Shown in pieces: positions 1 through 8,666 of a DNA stretch of 64,000 nucleotides. The position numbers and the translations under genes are program-made. The notes below the pieces were generated by a model, which did no database searches, had not been told where the DNA came from, and was given only the letters and a program-made list of their open reading frames with translations. This DNA is from Nocardia bovistercoris. GTDB taxonomy: Bacteria; Actinomycetota; Actinomycetes; Mycobacteriales; Mycobacteriaceae. The stretch lies in contig NZ_JADMLG010000011.1 in the NCBI RefSeq assembly GCF_015674855.1, forward strand, positions 238,323 through 302,322. Direction: 5' to 3'. Position 1 is the first letter of the stretch. Every line of letters begins with the position of its first letter.

Positions 1-31
1 CCGGAGCACGCCGCGAGGAGTCCGAGTGTGA
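1..31 (+). CDS. 3' end of an upstream gene (truncated by window edge)
   Basis: The last ten codons, beginning at base 2 and ending in a TGA at 29-31, are all that is visible. The stop overlaps the GTG start of the next gene in a GTGA arrangement. This implies translational coupling, so the missing gene belongs to the same operon as the vWA and GTPase genes that follow. In related operons the neighbour is often a large GTPase-regulating protein, but nothing in these few residues identifies it. Confidence 0.5.
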   Translation, partial: RSTPRGVRV

Positions 32-999
32 CCACCTACTTTCTGGACCGAGGCGGCCGAATGACGCTGCCCGGCAACAAATTCCATCTACGTGTCGACG
101 GCGCGGGCGGGCGCGTGGCCATCGACGTCACGCACCGGGATCACCAGGGGCTCAGCTCGGGTCGCCGAGATCGCGCCACCGTCTCGCGGATCACCCAGCG
201 CACGATCATCGCCGCCGTGCCCGGCGACGGGGCGCCGGTCTTCCGCGACGGAGCAAGGGTCGCGCTGTTCATCGAGTCCGACGACGAGCACGGATCCGAA
301 CCGCTGACGGTCGAGGTGGTCCAACAAGACGTCGGCGCCACGTTCCGCGCCGAATTGGCACGGCTCACCCCGGTCGGCAACCGCATCGAACTCAGCGTCC
401 GCGCGCCGGACCAACTCTCGCCCCGCGCGCTGGCCGCCTTCCGCACCGCGCACGAACTACTCGGCGCCCGCACGCGTCCGCATGCCGTCGCCGACGAGAT
501 CGACATCGCCATCGACACCACCGCGTCGATGGCCGCGCGGCTCACCGACGGGTCGATTCCGGCCCTCGCCGATCTGATCGCGGGGGTGAGCCGGGCCGCC
601 GGATGCGATCTGCGCGATGTGCGATTGCTCGGCCCGCTCGCCGACAGCATCGCCGCCGAACCGCTCGGCACCCTCGCCGACCGGGTGGCGGCCGTCGTCG
701 GCGAGACAGGCGTCGGCATCGGGCGTTCCACGGGGGTGGCGGAATCGGGCAACGGAGACGACGTCGTCCTCGTGGTCACCGACGCACCGCCGGTCGAGCG
801 CCTCGACACCGGGCCGGGAGTGCGGCATCTGGTGTTGAGCGAGGAACCGATCGCCGCCGACGCGCCCGCACAGACCGGAATCGTCCCCGCGCACCTGACC
901 GCCACCGCCGTGACCGCCCCCACCGTGCCGGATCAGGATGCCGCCACCTTGCGACACCTCGTCCGCGGACTGCTCGCCGCGTTGGCGGCCCGAGCCTGA
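28..999 (+). CDS. vWA-like domain protein of a GTPase conflict operon
   Basis: A 323-residue protein with no signal peptide or membrane segment. A MIDAS-like metal site is visible: DTTAS at residues 163-167 opens a strand-helix unit, and a later strand ends in VVTDAPP with Asp252. This is the pattern of a von Willebrand factor A fold in the C-terminal half; I do not recognise the N-terminal 150 residues. The GTG start overlaps the preceding stop and has GAGGAG eight bases upstream; an ATG at 61 is an alternative start. The GTPase gene follows 11 bases later. In NTPase conflict systems vWA proteins are thought to act as metal-dependent adaptors for the NTPase; that role is inferred. Confidence 0.65.
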   Translation: MTTYFLDRGGRMTLPGNKFHLRVDGAGGRVAIDVTHRDHQGLSSGRRDRATVSRITQRTIIAAVPGDGAPVFRDGARVALFIESDDEHGSEPLTVEVVQQDVGATFRAELARLTPVGNRIELSVRAPDQLSPRALAAFRTAHELLGARTRPHAVADEIDIAIDTTASMAARLTDGSIPALADLIAGVSRAAGCDLRDVRLLGPLADSIAAEPLGTLADRVAAVVGETGVGIGRSTGVAESGNGDDVVLVVTDAPPVERLDTGPGVRHLVLSEEPIAADAPAQTGIVPAHLTATAVTAPTVPDQDAATLRHLVRGLLAALAARA

Positions 1000-1010
1000 G
1001 GAGTATCCCG

Positions 1011-2171
1011 ATGACCAAATGCCCGTTGTGTTTCCACACGCTGACGCCGGATCGGATCAGCTGGATGTCCACCTCCGGCGAGGCGACCGCGGACCGGATC
1101 GCCACCCGCTACGCCGGTTTCCCCGTCAGCTCACGCACCATCGTGGAAGCGCACAGCAAGAAGCGCGGTGCTCCGGTCCCCTCCCGCGACGCGGCGATGA
1201 CGATGGTCGGCTCCGAAGTCCAGGAAGTATGCCCGGACTGCCACCATCCGCTTCCCGAGCGCTGGCGAGACCACGACACCGTCTGCATCGCCATGGCGGG
1301 CGCACGCGCGACCGGCAAGACGATCTACATCGCCGTTCTGGTGCGCGCGTTGCAGATGGCGGGAGAACGCCTCGGCCGCGTGGTCGAGCCGCACGACCAG
1401 CGCACCGCAGAGAGCTACGAACAGTTCTACGAGACCATCCTCTACAAGGAACGGCGAATGCTCAGCGGCACCATCTCGCTGGCCGGACGCACCGCCGCCG
1501 ACACCGATCACGGCACCCTGGTGTTGCGCCTCGGGCATTCCGGCGGCAGGCAACAGTTGCTCGTGATCCGTGACGTGGCGGGTGAGGACCTGCAGAATCG
1601 CGCGAACGCGAGCGAACAGTGGACTCGGTTCTTCGGTCACGCCGACGGCGTCGTCTTCATGTTCGATCCGCTGAAGGTCCCGAGTGTGGAGAATCAGCTA
1701 CGCGGACTGATCCCGCAGGCGGCCCCCGACACCAGCCCGCCGCTGACGGTATTGCAAACGGTGCTGTCGATGATCGGATCCAACAACCCGCGACTCGCGG
1801 TGGTGCTCTCGAAATTCGACGCGCTGCACGAACTGCGGAATGTGCGTGGATCGGAATGGAGCACCGTGATGAGCAATCCCGGCGCCGGATTCTCGCGCGA
1901 TCCGAGCGCGAACCGCACCGGCTACGACGAAAACGACGGCGAACTGGTCGACGCCGAAGTGCGCAGCCTGCTGACCATGCTGCGCGCCAAACCGATCATC
2001 GACGCCGTCGACTCACCGCACACCGGCGCGCGGTTGAATTCGCGCTTCTTCGCGGTGTCGGCGCTCGGCGCCCTCCCCGCGGGGCAGCGGGTGTACGAGG
2101 GCGGCATCTCGCCGTTCCGCTGCCTCGACCCGGTGCGCTGGATTCTGGACGGAGCGGGCGTATGGAACTGA
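1011..2171 (+). CDS. Zinc-ribbon TRAFAC-like GTPase (DO-GTPase type)
   Basis: A 386-residue predicted GTPase. The N-terminus carries two CPxC pairs (CPLCFH near residue 4, CPDCHH near 75) that would form a zinc ribbon. A P-loop, GARATGKT, follows at about residues 97-104, then a switch-II DVAG in VIRDVAGEDL and a nucleotide-specificity motif SKFD in VVLSKFD, a variant of NKxD. The order and spacing fit the GTPases paired with vWA proteins in bacterial conflict operons. Start: ATG 1011, with GAGGAG around 999-1004. The next gene begins 25 bases downstream. It probably acts as the nucleotide-dependent switch of the operon; its partner and trigger cannot be seen. Confidence 0.7.
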   Translation: MTKCPLCFHTLTPDRISWMSTSGEATADRIATRYAGFPVSSRTIVEAHSKKRGAPVPSRDAAMTMVGSEVQEVCPDCHHPLPERWRDHDTVCIAMAGARATGKTIYIAVLVRALQMAGERLGRVVEPHDQRTAESYEQFYETILYKERRMLSGTISLAGRTAADTDHGTLVLRLGHSGGRQQLLVIRDVAGEDLQNRANASEQWTRFFGHADGVVFMFDPLKVPSVENQLRGLIPQAAPDTSPPLTVLQTVLSMIGSNNPRLAVVLSKFDALHELRNVRGSEWSTVMSNPGAGFSRDPSANRTGYDENDGELVDAEVRSLLTMLRAKPIIDAVDSPHTGARLNSRFFAVSALGALPAGQRVYEGGISPFRCLDPVRWILDGAGVWN

Positions 2172-2196
2172 CCACGACCCGAGAGGGGCATTCGGC

Positions 2197-2775
2197 ATGA
2201 CCGACCTCATGATCCGCGCGGGAATCGTTCTGCTGCTCGGCGTGAGCTGCGTAGGGCTCGGATACTTCGTGCGCGTACTGCAGGTCCTGCGCGAGGAGCC
2301 GCGGCGGCGATCCGAGCCGCGGCACGTCGCGGCGCACCAGTCGGGATCGCCGTGGGGCGGATACTCGCAGCCCGACACCCGCACCGTCGAGATCATCAAG
2401 GAAGTCCCCGATCCACAGCAGGCGGAGCGAATCGACGAGCTCGAACACGAGATCAACGGCATCGTGTACGGACTGATCCGCGCCTACAACGTCAGTGAGA
2501 CCGAGCGGACCAGGCTGCAGATCCGTCAGGTGCTCGAGACCAGCGAGGTCTACCCCTTCGACGCGGAGGCAGGCGAGATATACACCGAGCACGGTGGCCG
2601 CTACGACGCGGTCGAGCATCGCCTGACCGAGCACGCGAACCACGATCGTGTCATCGCCGAGTCGATCCGGGTCGGCTGGGAGGACCGGGCCCGTCGCATA
2701 TGGCTTCCCGCCGAGGTGGCGGTGTGGACCACCGACCGCTCCCTCGGGCGCGCACCCCAGGAGACGATCCGATGA
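2197..2775 (+). CDS. Small membrane-anchored protein of the GTPase operon
   Basis: A 192-residue protein of unknown function. Residues 5-26 form one hydrophobic segment (IRAGIVLLLGVSCVGLGYFV) followed by a basic stretch, so it is probably a single-pass protein with the C-terminus in the cytoplasm. The remaining 160 residues are charged, with a Glu/Gln-rich helix around VEIIKEVPDPQQAERIDELE that could be a short coiled coil. GAGAGGGG lies 8 bases before the ATG. The gene ends in an ATGA overlap with the next small membrane protein. Its position suggests it tethers the vWA/GTPase pair to the membrane; that is inference. Confidence 0.6.
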   Translation: MTDLMIRAGIVLLLGVSCVGLGYFVRVLQVLREEPRRRSEPRHVAAHQSGSPWGGYSQPDTRTVEIIKEVPDPQQAERIDELEHEINGIVYGLIRAYNVSETERTRLQIRQVLETSEVYPFDAEAGEIYTEHGGRYDAVEHRLTEHANHDRVIAESIRVGWEDRARRIWLPAEVAVWTTDRSLGRAPQETIR

Positions 2776-3104
2776 GGTTCACGATGCCGTCGTTCGCCGT
2801 GCGTCCCGGCCCCGCCCTACTGCCCGCCGTCGGCGCCACCGTCTGTGGAATCGCCGCCATCGCGTGCGGTGTCACACTCGTCGTATACGTCCCGACATCC
2901 GAAGCCGAAGCCCCTGCGCCACCACCGATCTCGCAGACCGCGCCACCGACGACCACGCCCGAACCCGCGCCGCCGCCACCGCCACCACCTCCGCCGGTGG
3001 AGACTACGGAGGCCACGACGACGCCACCGGCTACGACACCCGAAACCCCGCGACCGCTGCCCGCACCTCCAGCCCCCATCCGCACCCCACTTTTCCCTTT
3101 CTGA
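2772..3104 (+). CDS. Short membrane protein with proline/threonine-rich tail
   Basis: A 110-residue protein starting inside the stop of the preceding gene (ATGA at 2772-2775). One hydrophobic segment lies at about residues 12-37 (LLPAVGATVCGIAAIACGVT). After it comes a tail made almost only of Pro, Thr, Ala and Glu, including a run of nine prolines, ending in PLFPF. Such tails usually span the cell wall outside the membrane. It is the last gene of the operon and no known domain is seen. A frame starting at 2700 is longer but would overlap the previous gene by 76 bases, so the coupled ATG is preferred. Confidence 0.6.
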   Translation: MRFTMPSFAVRPGPALLPAVGATVCGIAAIACGVTLVVYVPTSEAEAPAPPPISQTAPPTTTPEPAPPPPPPPPPVETTEATTTPPATTPETPRPLPAPPAPIRTPLFPF

Positions 3105-3136
3105 CCGCATATCGGATAGGCGGATCACCAGATCAT

Positions 3137-4090
3137 CTACCCCGCACGGGTTCTCGGGGCGAAGCGGGCCCGATGCTCGGTCGGGGCCATGCCGCGACGC
3201 CGCTTGAACGCCGCACTCAACGCGAACGCGTTGGCATAGCCCACTTTCCGCGCGATGGCCGCGACGGTCAGATCGGTGTCCCGCAGGAGGTCGGCCGCGA
3301 GCGCCACCCGCATACCGGCCAGATAGGCCATGGGAGGTTCGCCCACCTCCGCGGTGAACCGGCGAGCCAACCCCGCGCGGGAGGCGCCGAGCCGGGCGGC
3401 CAGTCCGGAGACCGTCCATGACTCGGCGGGGCGTTCGTGCAGCAGTCGCAGTGCCCGACCGACAGTCGTGTCGTCGCCGGTGCGGTACCAGCTCGGCGCG
3501 TGCCGCTGCGGGCGGTCGAACCAGGCGCGGAGGGTGGCGATCAACATGAGATCCAGCAATCGGTCGAGTACGGCCTGCTGTCCCGACCGGTCACGAAGGA
3601 TCTCGCGGGAGATGATATCCAGAAGCGGGTTTCGGCCATCGGATTCGGCGACGACCAGCACCGGCGGCAGCTCGCCGAGCAGCCGCTCGCTGATCCCCGC
3701 TTCGCCCTCGTAAGCGCCACTCAGCAAGACCGCGTCACCATGGCCGGTGACGCCGCAGGTTCGTGGTCGCGGCCGCGACCGATCGTCGGTGCGGCGGGTG
3801 GCGGTCTCGGCGCAGTAGTCCGCGACCGTCATCACCCGGTGCGCCGAACTCGTCGGCTCGTCGGCGATGGTGTACGGGGCCGGGCCACGAATGATCGCGA
3901 TGTCGCCCGCGTCGATCATCACCGGGTCGCCGGACGACGGCGTGATCCACGCTCGGCCCCTCAGCATGGTGGCCGTGCTCAGCGCGGCGCCGCTGGTGAA
4001 TCGAAGCGACCACGGCGGGCTCAGGATCGACTGGGTGAGCAACGCCCCTCGGGCGTGAACCCCGTCCAACAGCTGCGAGAGCGTATCCAC
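3137..4090 (-). CDS. AraC family transcriptional regulator with cupin N-terminus
   Basis: A 317-residue regulator. The N-terminal half is an AraC-type cupin sensor, opening VDTLSQLLDGVHARGALL and containing SPPWSLRF. The C-terminal 100 residues hold the two helix-turn-helix motifs, with the AraC signature in AIARKVGYANAFALSAAFKRRRG. The GTG at 4090 is chosen because relatives begin at this DTLSQLL segment; an in-frame ATG at 4141 is possible but would put the direct repeats at 4103-4135 inside the gene. It is divergent from the NmrA-like oxidoreductase at 4195, which is the usual target of such regulators. Confidence 0.85.
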   Translation of the reverse strand: MDTLSQLLDGVHARGALLTQSILSPPWSLRFTSGAALSTATMLRGRAWITPSSGDPVMIDAGDIAIIRGPAPYTIADEPTSSAHRVMTVADYCAETATRRTDDRSRPRPRTCGVTGHGDAVLLSGAYEGEAGISERLLGELPPVLVVAESDGRNPLLDIISREILRDRSGQQAVLDRLLDLMLIATLRAWFDRPQRHAPSWYRTGDDTTVGRALRLLHERPAESWTVSGLAARLGASRAGLARRFTAEVGEPPMAYLAGMRVALAADLLRDTDLTVAAIARKVGYANAFALSAAFKRRRGMAPTEHRARFAPRTRAG

Positions 4091-4102
4091 ACCTCTCAAT
4101 GT

Positions 4103-4135
4103 ATCGACGCTCGAGAGTCGAATAGACGCTCGAAA
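4103..4135. promoter_or_regulatory. Direct repeat, candidate AraC operator
   Basis: The nine bases GACGCTCGA occur at 4106-4114 and again at 4125-4133, exactly 19 bp apart. Flanking matches extend the similarity to 12 of 14 positions. Two direct repeats about two helical turns apart, between a divergent AraC regulator and its neighbour, is the usual arrangement of AraC-family binding sites. The assignment to this regulator is inferred from position. Confidence 0.5.
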
Positions 4136-4194
4136 ATCCATCCGAGCGTTCCGGAGATGGCCGCGACACCCCCTGACCGGATTGACTCGACGGC

Positions 4195-5037
4195 ATGACA
4201 GAGCAACCAATTCTGGTCACCGGAGCGACCGGTAAGACCGGCTCGCGCGTCGTATCCCTACTCCGCGAGAAGGGCATCGCCGTCCGCCCGGGATCACGCT
4301 CGGCCCGACCCCGGTTCGACTGGGCGGATCGCTCGACATGGGACGCCGCCCTCGCGGGTGTCGAGGCGGTGTACCTGGTTCCCCACGAGCTCGATCCGCT
4401 CGCGAAGCCCTTCGTCGCGCGCGCCGCGGAACTCGGTGTCGAACGCGTCGTCGGCCTGTCCGGCCGCGGTATCGACACTCCCGGTTACGCCGGTGCGAAC
4501 AGTGGCGCGGGAAAGCTTCTCGGCGATGTGGAGGAGGCGCTGCGCGGGTCGAGCCTGCGCTGGACGATCGTGCGACCGACCTGGTTCGCGCAGAACTTCA
4601 GCGAGGGCTTCTTCCTGGACGCGGTGCTAGCGGGTGAGCTGCGCCTACCGACCGGCGACGGCGCGGCGACCTTCGTCGACGCCGAGGACATCGCTGCCGT
4701 TGTGGTCGCGGCGCTCACCGACGACATCCACCACGAACAGGTCTACGAGGTGTCGGGCCCGCGCGCGGTGACCCTCGCCGAAGCGGCCGCGGAGATCTCC
4801 GAGGCCACCGGCCGCCCGATGAAGTACGTGCCGTTGAGCCATGCGGAGTTCGTCGCGGAACTCACCGGACACGGCATGTCGGCCGCCGACGCGGGCGAGT
4901 TCGCGGACACGGTCGGCGCGATCCGTCGCGGCCTGGATCACCACGTCTCCGACGGCGTGCGACGCGCGCTCGGCAGGCCTGCCCGCGAATTCCGCACCTT
5001 CGTGAAAACCGCCGCGGCCAACGGCGCTTGGAGGTGA
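4195..5037 (+). CDS. NmrA-like NAD(P)-binding oxidoreductase
   Basis: A 280-residue atypical short-chain dehydrogenase. The N-terminal dinucleotide site is GATGKTGS at residues 10-17, following the strand ILVT. Further conserved parts are the mid-protein VVGLSGRG and WTIVRPTWFAQNFSE, which is typical of NmrA/azoreductase-like proteins that lack the usual YxxxK pair. Such proteins either reduce small quinone or azo compounds or sense NADPH. It is transcribed away from the AraC regulator across a repeat-bearing intergenic region and is probably controlled by it. It converges with the P450 gene, with only 21 bases between the stops. Confidence 0.8.
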   Translation: MTEQPILVTGATGKTGSRVVSLLREKGIAVRPGSRSARPRFDWADRSTWDAALAGVEAVYLVPHELDPLAKPFVARAAELGVERVVGLSGRGIDTPGYAGANSGAGKLLGDVEEALRGSSLRWTIVRPTWFAQNFSEGFFLDAVLAGELRLPTGDGAATFVDAEDIAAVVVAALTDDIHHEQVYEVSGPRAVTLAEAAAEISEATGRPMKYVPLSHAEFVAELTGHGMSAADAGEFADTVGAIRRGLDHHVSDGVRRALGRPAREFRTFVKTAAANGAWR

Positions 5038-5058
5038 GTCGTGCGGGGCGGACCCGGT

Positions 5059-6471
5059 TCATCCCCGACGATGGAATCGGAGCTTCAGGCCGCGTGGTTT
5101 GAGGGTGATCTGTTCGGCGACGTCGAGTCGGTAGTCGGGGTCGGCTTCGAGGGTGAAGGCGTGCAGGATGTGCGCGAGGGCCAGCAGGGTTTCGTGGTAG
5201 GCGAATTGGCGTCCGATGCAGGCGCGTTCGCCGGTGCCGAAGGGTTTGTAGGCGGCGCGCACGTCGGGGGCGAGGGTGCGCAGGTTGTCCGGCAGGAACC
5301 TGTCGGGGTCGAATTCGTCGGGGTCCTCGCCCCAGCCGGGGTCGCGGTGCGCGGCCAGTGTCAGGACGAAAACCCAGTCCCCTCGTTCGAAATGGTATCG
5401 GCCGCCGCCGATGCTGGTGTCGTGCTTGGCTTCCCGGAAGTATCCCGGCGCGATCGGCCACAACCGCAGGGTTTCGTCGACAACGCGGCGCAGATACCGC
5501 AGTTTCGCCACCTCTTCGTAGTCGATGGCAAACGAATCGCGTCCGGGCCGACGTTCGTCGACTTCCGCACGGGCCGTGGCGGCGATGTCGGGGCGGGTCG
5601 CCAGATAGTGCAGGGCGAAGGCTAGCAGCCCGGCGGAGGTCTCGTGGCCCGCGACCAGGAAGGTGAGGATCTGGTAGCGAATATTCTTCTCGTCGAGGGC
5701 TTTCCCGGTTTCGGGATCGGTGCTGTCGAGCATCAGGCCGAGCAGGTCGTCGGTGCGGTGCGAATCGTCTCGGCGGCGGGCGGCGATGACGTCGTCGACG
5801 AGTTTCTTGGCGAAATCGATATCGGCCGAATACTGCCGAGCCCGGCCCGGCGGGAGGTTGTGGAGGACGGGCGGGAGGTTGGAGTTGCGGTTGACGAATC
5901 GCAGGCTGCGCGTCATCGCGGCGACGAACGGGTGGTCGTCGGTCTCGGAGCGGGTGAACGAATCGAAACCCGTGCTGAAGCCGCAGCGCCCGATGACCTC
6001 GAGGGTGAACTTGTTGGTGTCCTCCGCGACATCGATCCAGCGGCCCGCGCGCTCGGACCAGTGGTCAACCAGTTCCACCGCGGTCTCGGTCATGGTCCGG
6101 TGGTAGCCGCGCATGGCCGACTGGGTGAACGCGGGCATCAGGATGTTGTGCGCCGTCCGCCAGGAGGGTTCGGCGTTGTGGGCGGTGAACAGGCCGTCGC
6201 GGGCGATGCGCCGCATCAGCTTGAACAGCGGGCTCAGATTCTTGGTCCAGTTCGCCTCGTTGTTGATCTCGGCGAGCAGGTCGACGCCGGAGACGACGAC
6301 CACCGGATGATTGATGATCCGGCGCTCGTAGATCGGGCCGAGCGCGCGGGCGTCGCGCATCGCGGCCTGGGTCGGTGTGCCGGGTCGCACGGTGAGCAGG
6401 TCACCGATCAGCGGCAGGCGCAGCGGCGGGTGCGGTAGTTCTCGGACCGGGCGAACGGACACATCGGTCAT
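5059..6471 (-). CDS. Cytochrome P450, CYP102-type heme domain without reductase
   Basis: A 470-residue P450. The I-helix oxygen-binding motif is AGHETS, the K-helix ExxR is in VDETLRLWP, and the heme ligand is Cys418 in FGTGERACIGR. The opening PLIGDLL and the stretch LFTAHNAEPSWRTAHNILMPAF are characteristic of the bacterial CYP102 (BM3-like) fatty-acid hydroxylase lineage, rather than of the CYP105-like P450s elsewhere in this window. The protein stops right after the heme domain, so the fused diflavin reductase of BM3 is absent and no reductase gene is adjacent. Start ATG 6471 has GAGGAG about eight bases upstream. Substrate unknown; a fatty acid is the default guess. Confidence 0.85.
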   Translation of the reverse strand: MTDVSVRPVRELPHPPLRLPLIGDLLTVRPGTPTQAAMRDARALGPIYERRIINHPVVVVSGVDLLAEINNEANWTKNLSPLFKLMRRIARDGLFTAHNAEPSWRTAHNILMPAFTQSAMRGYHRTMTETAVELVDHWSERAGRWIDVAEDTNKFTLEVIGRCGFSTGFDSFTRSETDDHPFVAAMTRSLRFVNRNSNLPPVLHNLPPGRARQYSADIDFAKKLVDDVIAARRRDDSHRTDDLLGLMLDSTDPETGKALDEKNIRYQILTFLVAGHETSAGLLAFALHYLATRPDIAATARAEVDERRPGRDSFAIDYEEVAKLRYLRRVVDETLRLWPIAPGYFREAKHDTSIGGGRYHFERGDWVFVLTLAAHRDPGWGEDPDEFDPDRFLPDNLRTLAPDVRAAYKPFGTGERACIGRQFAYHETLLALAHILHAFTLEADPDYRLDVAEQITLKPRGLKLRFHRRG

Positions 6472-6650
6472 CGGGGCGACTCCTCGACAGTGCGTGCGGC
6501 CGGAGCCGTCGACCCGTGCGCTCGCCGCGCGTCGGCGGCGCTCGGCCATCGGTCGGCGAGCGCGAACAGGACTTCACCCCCCGACCTTCGTAACCGTGTG
6601 CTCGGAACAGCACCGACCGCCGACACTACCCGCACCGGTCGGGCACGACC

Positions 6651-7094
6651 TCAGGGGACGTAGAGGTACCACTCTGCGAAAGGGCCTTGGACGGGCCAGG
6701 TGTCGGCCATGATTTTGGCCGGGCCCATGCCGACCCAGAGGTCGACGGTCACGGTGTCGCCGCGGGCGGCGCCGGTGCGGACGTAGACGTCCTGATGCCG
6801 GAAACCCGCGGAGCCCACCCAGCCGAGCATCACGTGGTTCCCGCACGGGCCGCGCTGGTAGCCCTGGGGCGTGACGTGCGCGCGGACGAAACCGGGCCGC
6901 CCGCGTGCGGCTTCGAGGTCGACGGTGATCGCTCCGGTGCAGAAGTTCGCGTCGCCGAAGGTGTAGAGGGTGTTGCCGATCGGAGCCCATTGCGGCAGCG
7001 GATCGGCTTGCGCCGGAACGGTTGTCGTCACGCTCCCGAGAACGACCGCTCCGATGGATACCGCCATTGCCGCCGATAGTCGCCGTAGCCTCAT
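6651..7094 (-). CDS. Secreted protein of unknown function
   Basis: A 147-residue protein with a clear signal peptide: basic MRLRRLS, a hydrophobic core, and a likely cleavage after PAQA near residue 31. The mature part of about 115 residues contains two cysteines (FCTGA and GPCGN) that may form a disulfide, and is rich in beta-forming and aromatic residues. I do not recognise a family; small exported proteins of this kind are common in mycolic-acid actinomycetes. It stands alone, with 179 bases to the P450 and 210 bases to the next gene. Confidence 0.7.
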   Translation of the reverse strand: MRLRRLSAAMAVSIGAVVLGSVTTTVPAQADPLPQWAPIGNTLYTFGDANFCTGAITVDLEAARGRPGFVRAHVTPQGYQRGPCGNHVMLGWVGSAGFRHQDVYVRTGAARGDTVTVDLWVGMGPAKIMADTWPVQGPFAEWYLYVP

Positions 7095-7304
7095 CTGTCG
7101 AAGACCTTCCTCGTGCGCCGCGCGGAGGTCATGGGCACTCGGACGGACCTCTGCGGCGTCGGTGCCGCGCGGCGGAAGTCGTTCCGAGGGTGAGCATATC
7201 GGACGAACCGGGACAGCGGGGGTCTTTGCGCGGCACGCGCGGATCGGCGTCGGCCTGCCACATCCAGCGGCCGAACCGCTTGCGCTCCAGAAGAACTCCG
7301 CCTT

Positions 7305-8264
7305 TCACCCGGACCGGAAAGCGCCGGGTGAATGTCCGGTGGTGCGGCGGAGCAGGCGGTTGAGGGCGGAGGCGTCGGCGAGGCCGATGGACCGCGCCAC
7401 GTCGGCGACGCTGCGATGCGGATCGCGCAGCAGGTCGAGCGCGGCTTCGACCTTGATCCGCTGGGCGAACTGGATGGGCGACAGTCCGGTCGTGGCGTGG
7501 ATGCGGCGCGTCAGGGTTCGGGTGGAAAGGTGGGTGGCCGCGGCCAATTCGCTCAGGCGGATCGGGTGGTCGAGTCGGTCGAGGACGAACTGTTCGACGG
7601 TGGCGAGGTCGGGATCGATATCGCGGTATGCCTCGCTGCGCCGGAAGGGTGTCTGCGAGACGCGCGGCGCCACAGCGATTCTCGCCGCGACCGAGCGGGC
7701 GACGACGGAGCCGAAAGCCTCCTCGACGATCGCGAGGAGCAAGTCGACGTGCCCGAGGACGGCTCCCGCGGTGAGCACCGAGCGGTCACGCACCAGCATC
7801 CGGTCGGCGTCCACGTGACAGGTCGGATACCGTCGGGCGAAAACGCCTGCGAGCCACCAGGTGGTCGTCACGTTCCGATCGGCCAATACGCCCGCTTCCG
7901 CGGCGAGGAACGTCCCGGTGCAGGAAGCCGCGATCCGCGAATGGCGCGCGTCGGCCAGCCAGCGCGCCGCCGCGCGCGCATCGGGCTCGCCGAGGCGCCG
8001 TTCGATCTCGGTCGCCCCGGAACAGCCGATGCCGGGAACGACCACCCACGGACGCGCCGCACCGGCCTCGGACAACGGGGTCGCGGCGACCGACAACCCG
8101 CCGCGCAGGTCGACCGCGCCACCGTCACCGCCGACCACCCGAACGTCCACCGCGGGCGCGTGGCCCGTGGCGTGACTGCGCGACAGCGCCTCGGCGAGGT
8201 CGACCGTCGCGGCGACCCCGACCGATCCCGAACCGGGTATCACCAGCACATCCACCGAAAGCAT
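7305..8264 (-). CDS. GlxA-type regulator: DJ-1/PfpI sensor plus AraC DNA-binding domain
   Basis: A 319-residue regulator. Residues 1-190 form a DJ-1/PfpI-like fold, with the nucleophile-elbow region IAASCTGTFLAAEAG containing the expected Cys. The C-terminal 100 residues are an AraC-type double helix-turn-helix (LSELAAATHLSTRTLTRRIH, then VADVARSIGLADASALNRLLRR). Proteins of this architecture regulate nearby catabolic or stress genes. No operator or obvious target is seen. The gene on its 5' side (8328-8651) is a second regulator on the same strand, 63 bases away. Confidence 0.85.
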   Translation of the reverse strand: MLSVDVLVIPGSGSVGVAATVDLAEALSRSHATGHAPAVDVRVVGGDGGAVDLRGGLSVAATPLSEAGAARPWVVVPGIGCSGATEIERRLGEPDARAAARWLADARHSRIAASCTGTFLAAEAGVLADRNVTTTWWLAGVFARRYPTCHVDADRMLVRDRSVLTAGAVLGHVDLLLAIVEEAFGSVVARSVAARIAVAPRVSQTPFRRSEAYRDIDPDLATVEQFVLDRLDHPIRLSELAAATHLSTRTLTRRIHATTGLSPIQFAQRIKVEAALDLLRDPHRSVADVARSIGLADASALNRLLRRTTGHSPGAFRSG

Positions 8265-8327
8265 ATGGCGAGATTAGCCAATTCGATGCTGTTTCGGCCA
8301 CCGCTCGACCGCGCGCGACAGCCCGCG

Positions 8328-8651
8328 TCAGGAAGTCGCCTCGGCCCACTCCTCCGCCCAGGCTTGCAGCGGTTGCAGCGCGATCATCAACGCACGCCCG
8401 TGGTCGGTCAACCGATACCCGCCCGCGTCGTGATCGACGATGCCCAGGTCCCGCAGTTCCTTCAGGCGCGTGTTCAGCGAGCCCGGATTGGTTTCGCACG
8501 CCTGCTGGAGCGCACGGAAGGTGAGCGGGTCGCCGCGCAGCTCCCACAGCAGGCGCAGCGCTCCACGCCTGCCGAGCATGTCCAGGGCGACCATGATCGG
8601 TCTGCCCGAGCTGGATCCGCGGGCGGGCGAGCCGATTCCGGGCGAATTCAT
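8328..8651 (-). CDS. HxlR family winged-helix regulator
   Basis: A 107-residue protein made almost only of a winged helix: a core helix LGRRGALRLLWELRGDPLTFRAL, a recognition helix NPGSLNTRLKELRDLG, and a wing IVDHDAGGYRLTDHGRAL. That order and size are typical of HxlR regulators, though the usual N-terminal Cys that senses aldehydes or quinones is replaced by a short Ser/Gly-rich leader. One Cys remains in QQACETN. It is divergent from the CMD-family gene at 8691 with only 39 bases between start codons, so it very likely represses that gene. Confidence 0.8.
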   Translation of the reverse strand: MNSPGIGSPARGSSSGRPIMVALDMLGRRGALRLLWELRGDPLTFRALQQACETNPGSLNTRLKELRDLGIVDHDAGGYRLTDHGRALMIALQPLQAWAEEWAEATS

Positions 8652-8655
8652 GCTT

Positions 8656-8666
8656 TACATTTTGTA
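8656..8666. promoter_or_regulatory. Palindrome between divergent HxlR and CMD genes
   Basis: The sequence TACA-TTT-TGTA is a perfect interrupted palindrome in the 39-base gap between the two divergent start codons. HxlR/YodB-type regulators are known to bind short TAC-GTA palindromes in such positions. Binding is inferred. Confidence 0.5.

Noticed and set aside
2651..3085. Glycine/valine-rich minus-strand frame
   Set aside because: It is the complement of the proline-rich tail of the small membrane protein and has no independent support.
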